Shown: positions 53,124 through 63,919 of the stretch, in pieces
Position numbering within the stretch: the stretch's first letter is position 1
How the letters are laid out: each line of letters starts with the position of its first letter
Assembly (NCBI GenBank): GCA_021324395.1
Contig: JAJPJG010000012.1
Location: forward strand, 62,001-126,000
DNA: 64,000 nucleotides
Source: Spartobacteria bacterium
Lineage (GTDB): Bacteria > Verrucomicrobiota > Verrucomicrobiia > Chthoniobacterales > Chthoniobacteraceae
Direction of reading: 5' to 3'
Notes under the pieces: generated by a model
What the model saw: only the letters and a program-made list of their open reading frames with translations
Database searches by the model: none
Told to the model about the DNA's origin: nothing
Position numbers and translations under genes: made by a program

Positions 53124-53143
53124 GCTTTCGGCAAAATGGCGTG

Positions 53144-53172
53144 TTGACGGTTCGCGGCGCTGCTTATTTACT
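53144..53172 (+). promoter_or_regulatory. possible promoter of the gapA-pgk-tpiA operon
   Basis: TTGACG (53144-53149), 17-nt spacer, TTTACT (53167-53172), 43 nt before the gapA start. TATTTA at 15-nt spacing is an alternative -10 box. Confidence 0.45.
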
Positions 53173-53197
53173 TTGCCGTTTCTTACGCAACCAATAA

Positions 53198-54265
<1,068 letters not shown>

Positions 54266-54270
54266 TCGCC

Positions 54271-55467
54271 ATGGCCAAACTCTCCGTCCGCGAGCTCGAC
54301 GTCCACGGCAAGCGCGTCCTGCTGCGCGTCGATTTCAACGTTCCCGTCGAAGAAAAAGACGGCAAACAGGTCATCACCGACGATACGCGCATCCGCGAAT
54401 CTTTGCCGACGATCAATCTGCTCCGCGAACGCGGCGCGAAGCTGATCATCATGGCGCATTTCGGCCGGCCCAAAGGAAAGCCGAACCCGAAATATTCGCT
54501 GCGCGCCGTCGCCGATTATTTGCACACGATCATCAATCACCCGGTCGCGTTCAGCCACGATGTCATCGGCGCGGTGCCCGAGGAAATCATCTCGCACATG
54601 AAACCGGGCGGCGTGACGTTGCTCGAAAATGTTCGCTTTCACGCGGAGGAGGAAGCGAATGACGACGGGTTCTCGCGTGAACTCGCGAAGCTCGGCGACA
54701 TTTATGTGAACGACGCGTTCGGCGCGGCTCATCGTGCGCACGCTTCGACCGCCGGCGTCGCGAAATACGTGTCCCAAGCCGCGATGGGTTTGCTGATGGA
54801 AAAAGAGCTTAAGTATCTCGTCGACGAACTCGCGAATCCCGCGCGGCCATTCGTCGTCATCCTCGGTGGCGCGAAAGTTTCGACGAAAATCACCGTCATC
54901 AAATCGCTGATGGAAAAAGCCGACACGCTGCTCATCGGCGGCGCGATGGCTTACACATTTTCCAAAGCGGAAGGAATCGAAACGGGCAAGAGTCTCGTCG
55001 AATCCGACAAGCTCGACCTCGCGCGCGAGATCCTCGATTTGGCGAAACAAAAAGGCGTGAAGTTTTTGCTGCCCGTCGATGCATTGATCACGCAGGAATT
55101 CAAGGCCGGCGCCACTACCCGCACGACGAGTGATCGTGCCATCGACGAAGGATGGGAAGGCGTCGATATCGGCCCGAAATCGATCGAGATCTTCAAAAAG
55201 GAAATCGAATCCGCCGGAACCGTTTTATGGAACGGCCCGGTCGGCGTTTTCGAGATTGCTGATTTCGCGAAAGGCACGCGCGCCCTCGCCGAAACCATTG
55301 CGCAATCCAAGGCGAAGTCGATTGTCGGCGGCGGCGATTCGGTTACAGCTGTTAAACAGTTTGGGTTAGCCGATAAAATGACCTTTATTTCCACCGGCGG
55401 CGGCGCGTCGCTCGAGTTGCTCGAGGGCCGCGAGCTTCCGGGCGTGGCCGCTTTGACGAGCAAATAA
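54271..55467 (+). CDS. pgk: phosphoglycerate kinase
   Basis: 398 residues, usual length. Motifs are KRVLLRVDFNVPV, DTRIRESLPTINLL, MAHFGRPKGKPNPKYSL, ENVRFHAEEEANDDGFSRELA, YVNDAFGAAHRAHAS, ILGGAKVSTKI, LLIGGAMAYTF, LWNGPVGVFEIADFAKGT and TGGGASLELLEG. Makes ATP from 1,3-bisphosphoglycerate, directly after GapA in glycolysis. Confidence 0.97.
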   Translation: MAKLSVRELDVHGKRVLLRVDFNVPVEEKDGKQVITDDTRIRESLPTINLLRERGAKLIIMAHFGRPKGKPNPKYSLRAVADYLHTIINHPVAFSHDVIGAVPEEIISHMKPGGVTLLENVRFHAEEEANDDGFSRELAKLGDIYVNDAFGAAHRAHASTAGVAKYVSQAAMGLLMEKELKYLVDELANPARPFVVILGGAKVSTKITVIKSLMEKADTLLIGGAMAYTFSKAEGIETGKSLVESDKLDLAREILDLAKQKGVKFLLPVDALITQEFKAGATTRTTSDRAIDEGWEGVDIGPKSIEIFKKEIESAGTVLWNGPVGVFEIADFAKGTRALAETIAQSKAKSIVGGGDSVTAVKQFGLADKMTFISTGGGASLELLEGRELPGVAALTSK

Positions 55468-55469
55468 CG

Positions 55470-56234
55470 ATGCGCAAAAAAATCATCGCGGCGAATTGGA
55501 AAATGAACATGACCTGCAACGAGGCAGAGTCATTCCTCGACACCTTCCTGCGCGAGGTCGGGCAGGAAGACCACGTGGAGATTGTGATCATCCCGCCGTT
55601 TACCGCGATTGCGAAAGTCTCCGAGCGGCTTGGCAAAGTGCAGAACGTCAAAGTCGGCGCGCAAAATATGTCCGCGCAAAAAAGCGGCGCGTTCACCGGC
55701 GAGATAAGCGCGGCGATGCTCCGCGAATTATTTGTGCGCTACGTCGTGCTCGGTCACAGCGAGCGCCGCACGCTTTTCGGCGAGACCGACGAAGTCGTAA
55801 ACAAGAAGGCGCACGCCGCACATGAAGCATCGTTGAAGCCGATCGTCTGCATCGGTGAAACGCTCGAACAGCGCGACGCCGGCAAAGTCGAGACGGTGCT
55901 CGAAACGCAAATCCGCGGCAGCCTCGCAGGATTGAGCGCGAAAGAGCTCGTTGAGACAGTCATCGCTTACGAACCGGTGTGGGCCATCGGCACGGGCCGC
56001 ACCGCGTCGCCCGAGCAGGCGCAGCAGGCGCACGCATTCATCCGCAAAACACTCGCCGCGATTTCCGATCAATCGACCGCCGACAAAATCCGCATCCAAT
56101 ACGGCGGCAGCGTAAAACCGGAAAACACGACCTCGCTGATGTCACAGCCGGACATCGACGGCGCGCTCGTCGGCGGCGCGAGCCTCGATCCGCGCGGTTT
56201 CGCGGAGATCGTCAAGAACAGCTCGGTCGATTGA
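55470..56234 (+). CDS. tpiA: triosephosphate isomerase
   Basis: 254 residues. AANWKMN with the catalytic Lys at the start, YVVLGHSERR with the catalytic His, VIAYEPVWAIGTGRTASPEQA with the catalytic Glu, and IQYGGSVKPENTTSLMSQPDIDGALVGGASLDP for phosphate binding. Last gene of the gap-pgk-tpi group. It converges on the large hybrid kinase, 36 nt between stops, with no clear terminator in the gap. Confidence 0.97.
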   Translation: MRKKIIAANWKMNMTCNEAESFLDTFLREVGQEDHVEIVIIPPFTAIAKVSERLGKVQNVKVGAQNMSAQKSGAFTGEISAAMLRELFVRYVVLGHSERRTLFGETDEVVNKKAHAAHEASLKPIVCIGETLEQRDAGKVETVLETQIRGSLAGLSAKELVETVIAYEPVWAIGTGRTASPEQAQQAHAFIRKTLAAISDQSTADKIRIQYGGSVKPENTTSLMSQPDIDGALVGGASLDPRGFAEIVKNSSVD

Positions 56235-56270
56235 CGCACCATTTCGCAAGTGCGGGGTGTGACGTTGCAG

Positions 56271-58949
56271 TCAATCTTCATCCAGCACCTGTCGCAGCTT
56301 TTCCAGTAGCGTGCGCGCGGTGTAGGGTTTTGTGAGGAAATGTTTCACGCCTGCGGCCTCGGCACGGGCGTTGTGGCCGTTGGCGCTCAATCCGCTCACA
56401 GCGATGATTCGCACCGCGGGATTGATTCTTTTCATCGCATGGATCGTTGCCGCCCCGTCGATCACCGGCATCATCATGTCCATGAGCACCGCGGCGATCT
56501 CGCGTCTTTGCTGTGCGTAGATCCCGATTCCGTCCGCCCCGTTGTCCGCGACCAGCACGCGGTAGCCAAAGGCCTCCAGCGTCTGGCTCGTGATCGTGAG
56601 GATGGTTGACTCGTCATCGATCACCAGGATGACCTCGCCGTTTCCGCGCGGCACATTCACCGGGGCCGGGGATTCCTCTTGCTGTCCCATTCCGGATTTT
56701 GCAGGGAGGTAAATGCGGAAGACGGTTCCTTTTTCCGGCTCGCTGGAGACATTCACAAAACCGTCGTGGCTCTTGACGATTGCCAGCACGGTCGAGAGGC
56801 CCAGGCCGGTGCCCTTGCTGGCTTCCTTGGTCGTAAAAAACGGCTCGAAGATTTTGTCCAAGATCTCCGGCGGGATGCCGCTGCCGGTATCCGACACCGT
56901 GATGACGACGTAATTGCCCGGCCGCGCCTCCACGTTCATGGCGGCGTATTGCTCGTCCAGCACCTTGTTCGCCATGTTCACCGTGAGCAGGCCGCCGTGC
57001 GGCATCGCATCGCGGGCATTGACGCAGAGATTCAGCAACACCTGGTGCAGTTGCGTGGGATCGCCGAGAACTGTCCAGGTATCTTCACCGGCATCGAGGC
57101 GAAAACGGATGTCCTTTGGAAAAGTGTCCCGGATGATGTGCTCCATGTCCTTGAACAGATGTTTCCCCTGCACCTCGACGTGCGTGCCCTCCAGTCCCCG
57201 GCCAAACGACAGCACCTGCCGCACGATGTCTGCGCCGCGATGGGCGCTGATCTCGAGAGTTTCGAGGATCATGATCGCCTGCGGACTCCGCACGTGGCTC
57301 TTGAGCACCTCCACCGCCATCATGATGGGCCCGAGAATGTTGTTTAAATCATGCGCGATCCCGCTCGCCAGCGTGCCGATGCTCTCCATGCGCTGCGCGC
57401 GGAGGAACTGCGCCTCGATTTTTTTTCTCTCCGTAATATCCGTGTTGATCGCGAGCACGGCCTTCGGCCCGCCGTGCTCATCGCGCACCAGCGTCCAGCG
57501 CGCCTCGACGATCAATTTTTTTCCGTCCCGCGTGATCTGGGTCAGATCGCCCGCCCACGCTTCCTTTTCGAGCAGGACATCAATGGATTCCGTCCTCTTT
57601 GCATCGTCGGCCTTATAAATCAGCGGCCCGATGAGCTGCCCAATTGCCTCCTCTTTCGTCCAGCCATACAGCCGTTCCGCGCCCTTGCTCCAAAATGAAA
57701 TCAACCCATCCATGTCCCGCACGATGATCGCATCTTGTGTCTGGTCGAGCAGGGCGGCCTGTTCCGCAAGTTGTCCGTAAATCCGTTGCCTGTCGGTGAG
57801 ATCGCGGAAAATTCCTCGCGTCGCGGCCGGTTGGCCATCCTGGAACCGGCAACTCACCGCGCCCTCGACCAGCACGCGCCGGTCATCCCGGCCTTTGAAG
57901 ATCACCTCAATGCGCCCCACGTTCTCGCCGGCCATGGCGCGTTTAAACGTCTCCCAGCTATGCTCCCGGCAGCTCTCGTCGAGCACGTCAAAAATTTTCA
58001 TCCGCGAGGCTTCCTCCGCGGTGTAGCCCAGCGTCTCCTCCCATGCGCGGTTTACAAAAAGAAAGCCGCCATCCGGTCCCACGCTCTGGATCAGGTCGTT
58101 CGCATTCTCAAACAAATCGTGAAAGCGCTCCTCGCTTTCACGCAGCGCCCGCTCCGCCGCCTTCCTCTGCGTAATGTCGCGCAGAATGGTCGACGCGCCT
58201 GCCATCTGGTCCTGCTCATCCTTGACCGGCGAAATCGACACCGAGACATCCACCGTCGTCCCGTCCTTGCGCAGGCGCACGGTTTCGAGGTGCTGCACCC
58301 GCTCCCCGCGCCGGATGCGCGCCAGGATTTCCTCCTCCTCGTGCCGCTTCTCCGGCGGGGTCAATTTCAGGACGGGCTGGCCGATGATTTCCGCCGCAGT
58401 GTAACCGAACATTTTCTCTGCCGCCGGATTCCAGCTCGTGATCATGCCGTCGAGAGTTTTGCTCACGATCGCATCGTCAGCGGATTCCACGATGGCGGCG
58501 AACCGTTTCAGCTCCTGCTCGCTTTTCCTCCGCTGCGTAATGTCGCGCAGGATGACCGTGAAAAGTGTCCCGCCGCCAGCCTCGATTTGGGAAATTGACG
58601 CCTCGATCGCGAACTCTTCTCCGTTTGTCCTCAGCCCGCTGAGCGCTCCCAGTGCCCCCATCGTCCGCTGCGTCACCTTCGTCTCTCCGAATTTCCGGAT
58701 GTGCTGCGAGTGCGCCGCGCGCATACGCTCCGGAATGAAGCGGTCGATCTTGCTCCTCAGCGCATCGCCGGCGGGGCAGAGAAACATCCTCTCCGCGGCA
58801 TTGTTAAAAAGAGTGATCTCCTCCCTCTCGTTGAAGGTGATGATCGCGTCCATCGCCGAAGCGATGATGCCCGCGAGTTGGTCCTCGCACGCGGATACTG
58901 CGAGAGCGTCAGGATTACTTTCCAGCGATTTGTCCTCTTCCTGTTTCAT
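56271..58949 (-). CDS. hybrid sensor histidine kinase with four PAS domains and a receiver
   Basis: 892 residues, no membrane helix. Four PAS/PAC units (about 22-142, 145-265, 270-390 and 395-518), each ending in a TQRRK, TQRKA, DRQRI or TERKK-type linker. Dimerisation segment [25 protein letters not shown] with phospho-acceptor H533. ATPase domain about 580-760 ([58 protein letters not shown]). Receiver domain about 778-892 with phospho-acceptor D824 ([11 protein letters not shown]). No output domain, so the phosphate probably passes to a separate protein. Divergent from the MgtE-like gene. Confidence 0.93.
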   Translation of the reverse strand: MKQEEDKSLESNPDALAVSACEDQLAGIIASAMDAIITFNEREEITLFNNAAERMFLCPAGDALRSKIDRFIPERMRAAHSQHIRKFGETKVTQRTMGALGALSGLRTNGEEFAIEASISQIEAGGGTLFTVILRDITQRRKSEQELKRFAAIVESADDAIVSKTLDGMITSWNPAAEKMFGYTAAEIIGQPVLKLTPPEKRHEEEEILARIRRGERVQHLETVRLRKDGTTVDVSVSISPVKDEQDQMAGASTILRDITQRKAAERALRESEERFHDLFENANDLIQSVGPDGGFLFVNRAWEETLGYTAEEASRMKIFDVLDESCREHSWETFKRAMAGENVGRIEVIFKGRDDRRVLVEGAVSCRFQDGQPAATRGIFRDLTDRQRIYGQLAEQAALLDQTQDAIIVRDMDGLISFWSKGAERLYGWTKEEAIGQLIGPLIYKADDAKRTESIDVLLEKEAWAGDLTQITRDGKKLIVEARWTLVRDEHGGPKAVLAINTDITERKKIEAQFLRAQRMESIGTLASGIAHDLNNILGPIMMAVEVLKSHVRSPQAIMILETLEISAHRGADIVRQVLSFGRGLEGTHVEVQGKHLFKDMEHIIRDTFPKDIRFRLDAGEDTWTVLGDPTQLHQVLLNLCVNARDAMPHGGLLTVNMANKVLDEQYAAMNVEARPGNYVVITVSDTGSGIPPEILDKIFEPFFTTKEASKGTGLGLSTVLAIVKSHDGFVNVSSEPEKGTVFRIYLPAKSGMGQQEESPAPVNVPRGNGEVILVIDDESTILTITSQTLEAFGYRVLVADNGADGIGIYAQQRREIAAVLMDMMMPVIDGAATIHAMKRINPAVRIIAVSGLSANGHNARAEAAGVKHFLTKPYTARTLLEKLRQVLDED

Positions 58950-59186
58950 AACCGTTTCACGAGGCTAGTATTTTGTTTTCTTTTTACCAGTTATCTTTTT
59001 GAAAGGTCTTCTCCCGCAGCAAGCCGCGCTCATTTAACGCCGCAAATACTTCGCCACCGCACGGCACATCTCGGCGCTGTCCAGCCGAGTTTTTGGCGGA
59101 TGCGCAGGAGGTAGGCTTCCACTGTTTCACGGCAGCGCGAAACTAATCTGCGGCGGGCTTGCCCTCGTCCGTGTTAGCTTTGGCGC

Positions 59187-60167
59187 ATGAAAAGCGCGCA
59201 CGTCGATCGTCCGGTGCTCGATTTTGTCCGCTCCGACACACCGCTGCTCTCGCGCGGAATGACAGCGGCGGAAGCAATGCGCGCCATCCGCGATCGGCCG
59301 ACGAGCCAGGCGGCAATTTATTTTTACGTCGTCGATGAAAGCCGAAAGCTCGCCGGCGTGTTGCCGACGCGCAGTCTTTTGCTCGCGCAGCCTGAGGAAA
59401 AAATCGCCGAGCTGATGATTGAGCGCGTGATCGCGATTCCGCAAACAGCGACCGTGCTCGATGCGTGCGAATTTTTCGTGCTGCACAAATTTCTCGCGTT
59501 TCCAGTGGTCGATGCGCAACGCCGCGTCGTCGGAACTGTCGATATTAGTTTGTTTAACGAAGAGTTTTTCGGCATGCCGGAGCACGAGCGGCCGGACGAT
59601 CTTTTCCAGGCACTCGGCTTTCATATTTCCGAGCTGCGTAATGCATCGGCACTACGCGTGTTTCGTGTTCGTTTTCCGTGGCTGCTCGTCACTATCGGTG
59701 CCGGCACGATTTGCGCCTTTCTTGCGCGCGCACACGAGACGACGCTTTCACGCAGCATCTTCGTCGCATTTTTTCTCACACTCGTGCTCGCGCTCAACGA
59801 AGCAGTGACTGTGCAATCGATGGCACTCGCGCTCGAAGCGATGCACGCCGGAAATCCGTCGCGTCGCTGGTATCTCGGCGCACTGCGGCGCGAGGCGCTC
59901 ACAGCGCTGCTCCTCGGGCTCGGCTGCGGCGCGGTGGTTGCAATCGTAGTCTTTGTCGTCGGCGCGAATCTCTGGAGCGCGTTTGTCATCAGCGCCAGCA
60001 TCGCGATGTCGCTCTGCGCTGCGTGCATTTTGGGACTGAGCATGCCGACGCTGCTTCGCGCCGTGAAACTCGACCCGCGCATTGCCGCGGGGCCGATCAC
60101 ACTTGCGCTGACAGATGTCGCGACGCTGCTGATTTATTTCACGTTCGCCAGCGCGATGCTGCGCTAA
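59187..60167 (+). CDS. MgtE-type divalent cation transporter without the N-terminal domain
   Basis: 326 residues. A CBS pair (about 20-140: YVVDESRKLAGVLPTRSLLLAQPEEKIAELM and FPVVDAQRRVVGTVDI) is followed by about five membrane helices (165-326) with the MgtE pattern LALNEAVTVQSMALAL, where Ala-Leu-Asn replaces the common GGN, and the final GPITLALTDVATLLIYF, including the Asp of the magnesium pore. The superhelical N-domain of about 120 residues that senses Mg in classical MgtE is missing, so gating may differ. The stop overlaps that of the DUF2851 gene on the opposite strand. Confidence 0.85.
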   Translation: MKSAHVDRPVLDFVRSDTPLLSRGMTAAEAMRAIRDRPTSQAAIYFYVVDESRKLAGVLPTRSLLLAQPEEKIAELMIERVIAIPQTATVLDACEFFVLHKFLAFPVVDAQRRVVGTVDISLFNEEFFGMPEHERPDDLFQALGFHISELRNASALRVFRVRFPWLLVTIGAGTICAFLARAHETTLSRSIFVAFFLTLVLALNEAVTVQSMALALEAMHAGNPSRRWYLGALRREALTALLLGLGCGAVVAIVVFVVGANLWSAFVISASIAMSLCAACILGLSMPTLLRAVKLDPRIAAGPITLALTDVATLLIYFTFASAMLR

Positions 60168-61528
60168 CGCCATTGCGCGAGCTGCGCAGGAAAAAGACAG
60201 CGCGCGCAATCGGAATCATCGTGCATGCAGAAATCCTCGTAGATCTGCAGCAGCCCTTGCTGGCGCGCGGCGGTTTTCAATAAATCGCCGGGATTGCTCG
60301 CGAACAGTCGCGCCGCCGCGATTTCGACACGCTTGTTCGAAAGCGTCGCCGGCAACTCGCGATACACGTCCCACAATGTCGCATCGCGTAGAATCGCGAG
60401 CGGGAAAAAGACATTCGCGAGCATCTCCGTCACGCGTGTCTCGCCGATGAGCGCCATGCGTTTCGAAGTTTTCTCGGACATCAGGGTGAATTGAAAATCC
60501 CAGTATTCATCGCGCAGCCCGGTAAAAAATTTGCGCGTTGCCGCGATGTCGCAGCGGTCGCTCAACGCCCGCACTTTAGACCAGTGTTTAACGATTTGCG
60601 CGAGCGCGGCGACACGACGCTGTGGATGGTTTGCGGGACGCAATCCGCTCATGCGCCATGCGCCTGGTGCGAACACAAAACGCTCGAATTCGGCGCGGCG
60701 TGTCCACCACTTTTCCCAAAGCTCGCGCAGGTAACCGCGCGTTTGCGCGTCGAAACGCGACAAATCATTTGCAGGCAGAAATCCGCTGGCACCAAAAAGC
60801 AGCGCGTCCGCATCGTCTTTGTTTTTGAGCAAAAAACGCAGCGGCAGACGTTGCGCGAGCAATGTGAACGGCAGCTTGTTTGCCTTGTAGCCGAGTGTCA
60901 TGGCGAGCGATTGATAGAGCGCTTCGTCGTTTCCGTGCAAGTCGCGCAGGCGCGCGAGGCGCGCCGCTTTTTTCCGCAAGCGAAACTGCGCCGCCGCGTC
61001 GAGTATTTCGCCGACTTTTGCGCGCGGGAGATCGCGCATCGGAGCGAGGCAGCGGCCCGGTTTTGCAATCGGCGTAACGACCGGCTGACCATCCGCGAGC
61101 TGGTTCAAATCGAGCAAGAGCTGCGGCACGTTTCGATTTTCCACGGTGCGCGTGAAGAAGCTCGCGTTTCCGCGTTGCGTAAAAATGTGAAGGACGACCG
61201 CTTCGTAATCGGGATTCGTCGCGTGGCCGTGCCGTTCCCAGTCGCGTGCGTCGGTGTCGAGTTCGATGCAGCCGCGCAGCGGTGCCGTGCCATTCAGCGA
61301 AATTGCAGCCTCGGCGAAATCAGGTCCGGCCTCGCGATTCCAAATGCCGAACTGCACAATCTCCAAATCGTCGCCGGTTGTTGTTTTAAACTTCGTTCCG
61401 AACTCGCCGGCGAACCAGCGCGCCTGGATTTCCAGTTCGGGAATTTTGCGCGGCACACGCAGCAAATCTTCGCGCAGACGCGAATCGTCCGCGCCTCGAA
61501 ATTCGGCATAAAGCCCGGCGAGCCGCAT
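60164..61528 (-). CDS. DUF2851 family protein
   Basis: 454 residues from the ATG at 61528. The N-terminal part has ELEIQARWFAGEFGTKFKTTTGDDLEIVQFGIWNREAGPDFAEAAISLNGTAPLRGCIELDTDARDWERHGHATNPDYEAVVLHI, the DUF2851 signature, whose Glu/Asp/His pattern hints at a nuclease-like metal site. The end has four Cys/His-rich positions (FCMHDDSDCARCLFP), a possible zinc site. Function is unknown. An upstream ATG would read back through the neighbouring gene and is rejected. It is 2 nt behind the TIGR03790 gene, hence one operon. Confidence 0.88.
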   Translation of the reverse strand: MRLAGLYAEFRGADDSRLREDLLRVPRKIPELEIQARWFAGEFGTKFKTTTGDDLEIVQFGIWNREAGPDFAEAAISLNGTAPLRGCIELDTDARDWERHGHATNPDYEAVVLHIFTQRGNASFFTRTVENRNVPQLLLDLNQLADGQPVVTPIAKPGRCLAPMRDLPRAKVGEILDAAAQFRLRKKAARLARLRDLHGNDEALYQSLAMTLGYKANKLPFTLLAQRLPLRFLLKNKDDADALLFGASGFLPANDLSRFDAQTRGYLRELWEKWWTRRAEFERFVFAPGAWRMSGLRPANHPQRRVAALAQIVKHWSKVRALSDRCDIAATRKFFTGLRDEYWDFQFTLMSEKTSKRMALIGETRVTEMLANVFFPLAILRDATLWDVYRELPATLSNKRVEIAAARLFASNPGDLLKTAARQQGLLQIYEDFCMHDDSDCARCLFPAQLAQWR

Positions 61529-61530
61529 GG

Positions 61531-63114
61531 TCAGCGAGTCTGCGTAGGTGCTGGCGACGGGGCAAGCTCCGCCTCGATCGCGCGCAGCGCATTTTCGGCC
61601 GGAAGGTTTGCGAACGTTTTCAGCGATTTCCGCGTGAGTGAAATGGCGTCTTTCATCCGATTCATCGCCTGTAGTGTGCGGATTCGGTGCAAAGCAATGC
61701 GCGCAGCGTCGCTGGTGTTTGTGTAACACTGTTGCGCCTGCTCGAATGCCGTGAGCGCGGCGGCCGGATTGTTCGCGTTGTCGCGTTCGAGCAATCCGAG
61801 TCCTTCAAAAATAATGCCGCTGCGCATTTGCCGCGCGGATGTTTGCAGCTTCTTCTCGCCCGCCGCATGACCGTCGCTGAACCACGATAGCGCGCCGTCA
61901 CGATAAGCGATCCACTCCGCCGCACCTTTGCTTGAGGAATCATCCGGCACGACTTTGAACGGCCGGTAGAGCGGATCGCCGACGAACGTCGTCATCCACG
62001 AGAGCACCTTCACCGACGCATACGCGCTCTCGGCAAAGTTGAAGCCGTTGCAGAGACGCTCGTAAAAAATATCGAAGTTCGGCGTGAGCGTGAGATACGG
62101 CTCATAAACGTTGCCGAGCGTTGCCGCCGCGCCGCGCGCGAGGAGCGGCGCAACCCAGTGTTGATGCGGGTCGCGAACGGTCGCGGCGCTGGTTGAGTGG
62201 ATGTGGCAGGCGATCGCACCTTTGTTAAAACGAAAGTCCTCGTGCACAAACGGACCGGTCACATTTTCGCTATACCAGCCGAAGTATAACGCCGCGTTAC
62301 GCATCGGGTAATCGTCGGCGAATTGCGCTTCCGTGCGATCCAGAATTACCGGCACGCCATGCTCGCGCGCTTCATCCGCCGTGTGAATCATCCATTTGTC
62401 ACCCTCGGCGAGCGGGCCGTTCGCCAGGCCACGCGCGTCGATGTAGGCAAAGCCCCACAAGCCGCGCTGCTCGGTCTCGAGCGAATCGTCGATCATGCGA
62501 CGCACGATTTCACCGGTCGGCGCATCGAGGCGGCAGACGAGCATCATCGGCGCGATCTTCATGTCCGTGAACGGCGTGAAGCTGCGGAAGTAGGGATTCG
62601 TCGCCGGGCCGGAAATTTTGCGCGAAAAAAAGCCGAGCATCGCGAGCTCGGAGTCGACGCTCGCCTCGTTTTTATTCAGCGGCGCGGGGCCGTCGAAACT
62701 GTCGCCGGGATAGTTTGATGTCGGCGCGATCTTCAGCGGAATGCCGCGCATTAGCACCACGTAGCGGATTTTGTTCTCCGAAACAGGCAGGTCGCCAGTC
62801 GGTGGCGGACGCCACCAGTTGCGCTCGGCGAAAATTTTCCGAAGCGGTTCGGCGATCATACGGTCGTATTCGTCGCGCGTGATTTCCTCGTTCATCGTGC
62901 AGGCGAGGCCGATCACATGGGAATATGGAATGTGGCGTTTCTCCGCGTAGTAACCCGCCAGGCTCAGCGATTGTGGATCAATTTCGTTGTAAACAATGAG
63001 GGTCGCGTCCGCTTCATTTTGGATTTTGGAATTTGGATTTTGGAATTGCTGCGCCAAAGCGAGCGATCCGCACGCGATCCAAAGCGCAAAATTTAAAATC
63101 CAAAATCTTTTCAC
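61531..63114 (-). CDS. secreted TIGR03790 family protein (GTG start)
   Basis: 527 residues from GTG at 63114, which overlaps the stop of the MBL gene (GTGA) and gives a signal peptide (KRFWILNFALWIACGSLALAQ). The TIGR03790 core follows: VYNEIDPQSLSLAGYYAEKRHIPYSHVIGLACTMNEEITRDEYDRMIAEPLRK, RYVVLMRGIPLKI, VDSELAMLG, ARGLANGPLAEGDKWM, FGWYSENVTGPF and GAIACHIHSTSAATVRD. The last 110 residues look TPR-like. Function is unknown; the protein is probably exported. Codons for the signal peptide and the first mature residues lie in 7-bp periodic repeats. Confidence 0.88.
   Translation of the reverse strand: MKRFWILNFALWIACGSLALAQQFQNPNSKIQNEADATLIVYNEIDPQSLSLAGYYAEKRHIPYSHVIGLACTMNEEITRDEYDRMIAEPLRKIFAERNWWRPPPTGDLPVSENKIRYVVLMRGIPLKIAPTSNYPGDSFDGPAPLNKNEASVDSELAMLGFFSRKISGPATNPYFRSFTPFTDMKIAPMMLVCRLDAPTGEIVRRMIDDSLETEQRGLWGFAYIDARGLANGPLAEGDKWMIHTADEAREHGVPVILDRTEAQFADDYPMRNAALYFGWYSENVTGPFVHEDFRFNKGAIACHIHSTSAATVRDPHQHWVAPLLARGAAATLGNVYEPYLTLTPNFDIFYERLCNGFNFAESAYASVKVLSWMTTFVGDPLYRPFKVVPDDSSSKGAAEWIAYRDGALSWFSDGHAAGEKKLQTSARQMRSGIIFEGLGLLERDNANNPAAALTAFEQAQQCYTNTSDAARIALHRIRTLQAMNRMKDAISLTRKSLKTFANLPAENALRAIEAELAPSPAPTQTR
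63013..63048. repeat. 7-bp periodic ATTTTGG repeat in the TIGR03790 gene (first tract)
   Basis: About five units of ATTTTGG/AATTTGG on the plus strand. On the coding strand they read as CCAAAAT units and encode QFQNPNSKIQNE right behind the signal peptide. Confidence 0.75.
63084..63111. repeat. CCAAAAT repeat in the TIGR03790 gene (second tract, inverted)
   Basis: The plus strand reads AAAATTTAAAATCCAAAATC, the opposite orientation to the tract at 63013-63048. The two tracts are therefore inverted copies flanking the hydrophobic core of the signal peptide and encode its start (KRFWILNFAL). Confidence 0.65.
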
Positions 63115-63884
63115 AGCCGCAGCTTCAATCCGTCGTAAGCGACCCGCACTCCCGCCGGCAATTGTGCATCGGTTTGCGAGTGCGGCAGCTCGTGGCACAC
63201 ATGCGTGAACCACGTCCGGTGCGCTTCGACGCGTTTCGCGACCGCAAGCGCCTCGGCGACGTTCATGTGCGTCGGATGTTCGCGATGCCGGAGCGCGTCG
63301 ATAATGAGCACGCGCGTTCCGCGCATCGCATCGATCGCCGCGTCGGGCACTTCCTTGCAGTCGCTCAGGTAAGTCGCGACTTTTTCGCCGCCGCGTGAAA
63401 AAAGATAGCCGTTGACGTGCGCGCGTCCGTGTTTAACAGGCAGCGGAGTGATCTCGGTGTTACCAATTGAAAATGTGCCGTTCACAATGTGTGGAATCGG
63501 TCGCACATACCCGGGAAAAAGACTCTGCCCTGTGAACGCAAACGCAAACACGCGCTTCAAGTCATCCATCGTTTCCTGCGACGCATAGATCGGCAGATCG
63601 CGCGCGCCATGGCAAAACGCACGCAGATCGTCGAAGCCCATGATGTGGTCCGTGTGCGCGTGCGTGAAAACGACTGCATCGACCCGGCGCAATCTTTCGC
63701 GCAAGCACTGGACGCGAAACTCCGGCCCGGTGTCCACGACCCACGCGGCTTCCGGCGTTTCAACGTAAATTGACGCGCGCGTCCGCGTGTCGCGCGGGTC
63801 GGGCGACGTGCAGACGGCGCAGTCGCAGCCGATCATCGGCACGCCCTGAGAAGTGCCTGTGCCGAGAAACGTAATCGTCAGCAT
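63111..63884 (-). CDS. PhnP-like metallo-beta-lactamase-fold hydrolase
   Basis: 257 residues from the ATG at 63884, which begins MLTITFLGTGTSQGVPMIGCDCAVCTS, the usual start of this group (GTGTSxGVPxxGCxCxVC). The metal motif is FTHAHTDHIMGFDDLRAF, with later ligands in YLSDCKEVP and the H of WFTHVCHELPH. The family covers phosphodiesterases such as PhnP (cyclic ribose phosphate) and lipoate/octanoyl-type hydrolases; the substrate here is unknown. No phosphonate genes are near. It leads the minus-strand operon with the TIGR03790 and DUF2851 genes and is divergent from recN by 35 nt. Confidence 0.9.
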   Translation of the reverse strand: MLTITFLGTGTSQGVPMIGCDCAVCTSPDPRDTRTRASIYVETPEAAWVVDTGPEFRVQCLRERLRRVDAVVFTHAHTDHIMGFDDLRAFCHGARDLPIYASQETMDDLKRVFAFAFTGQSLFPGYVRPIPHIVNGTFSIGNTEITPLPVKHGRAHVNGYLFSRGGEKVATYLSDCKEVPDAAIDAMRGTRVLIIDALRHREHPTHMNVAEALAVAKRVEAHRTWFTHVCHELPHSQTDAQLPAGVRVAYDGLKLRL

Positions 63885-63919
63885 GTTGAAAAGCGCGGGC
63901 ACCTTTGCATAATCCGAAA

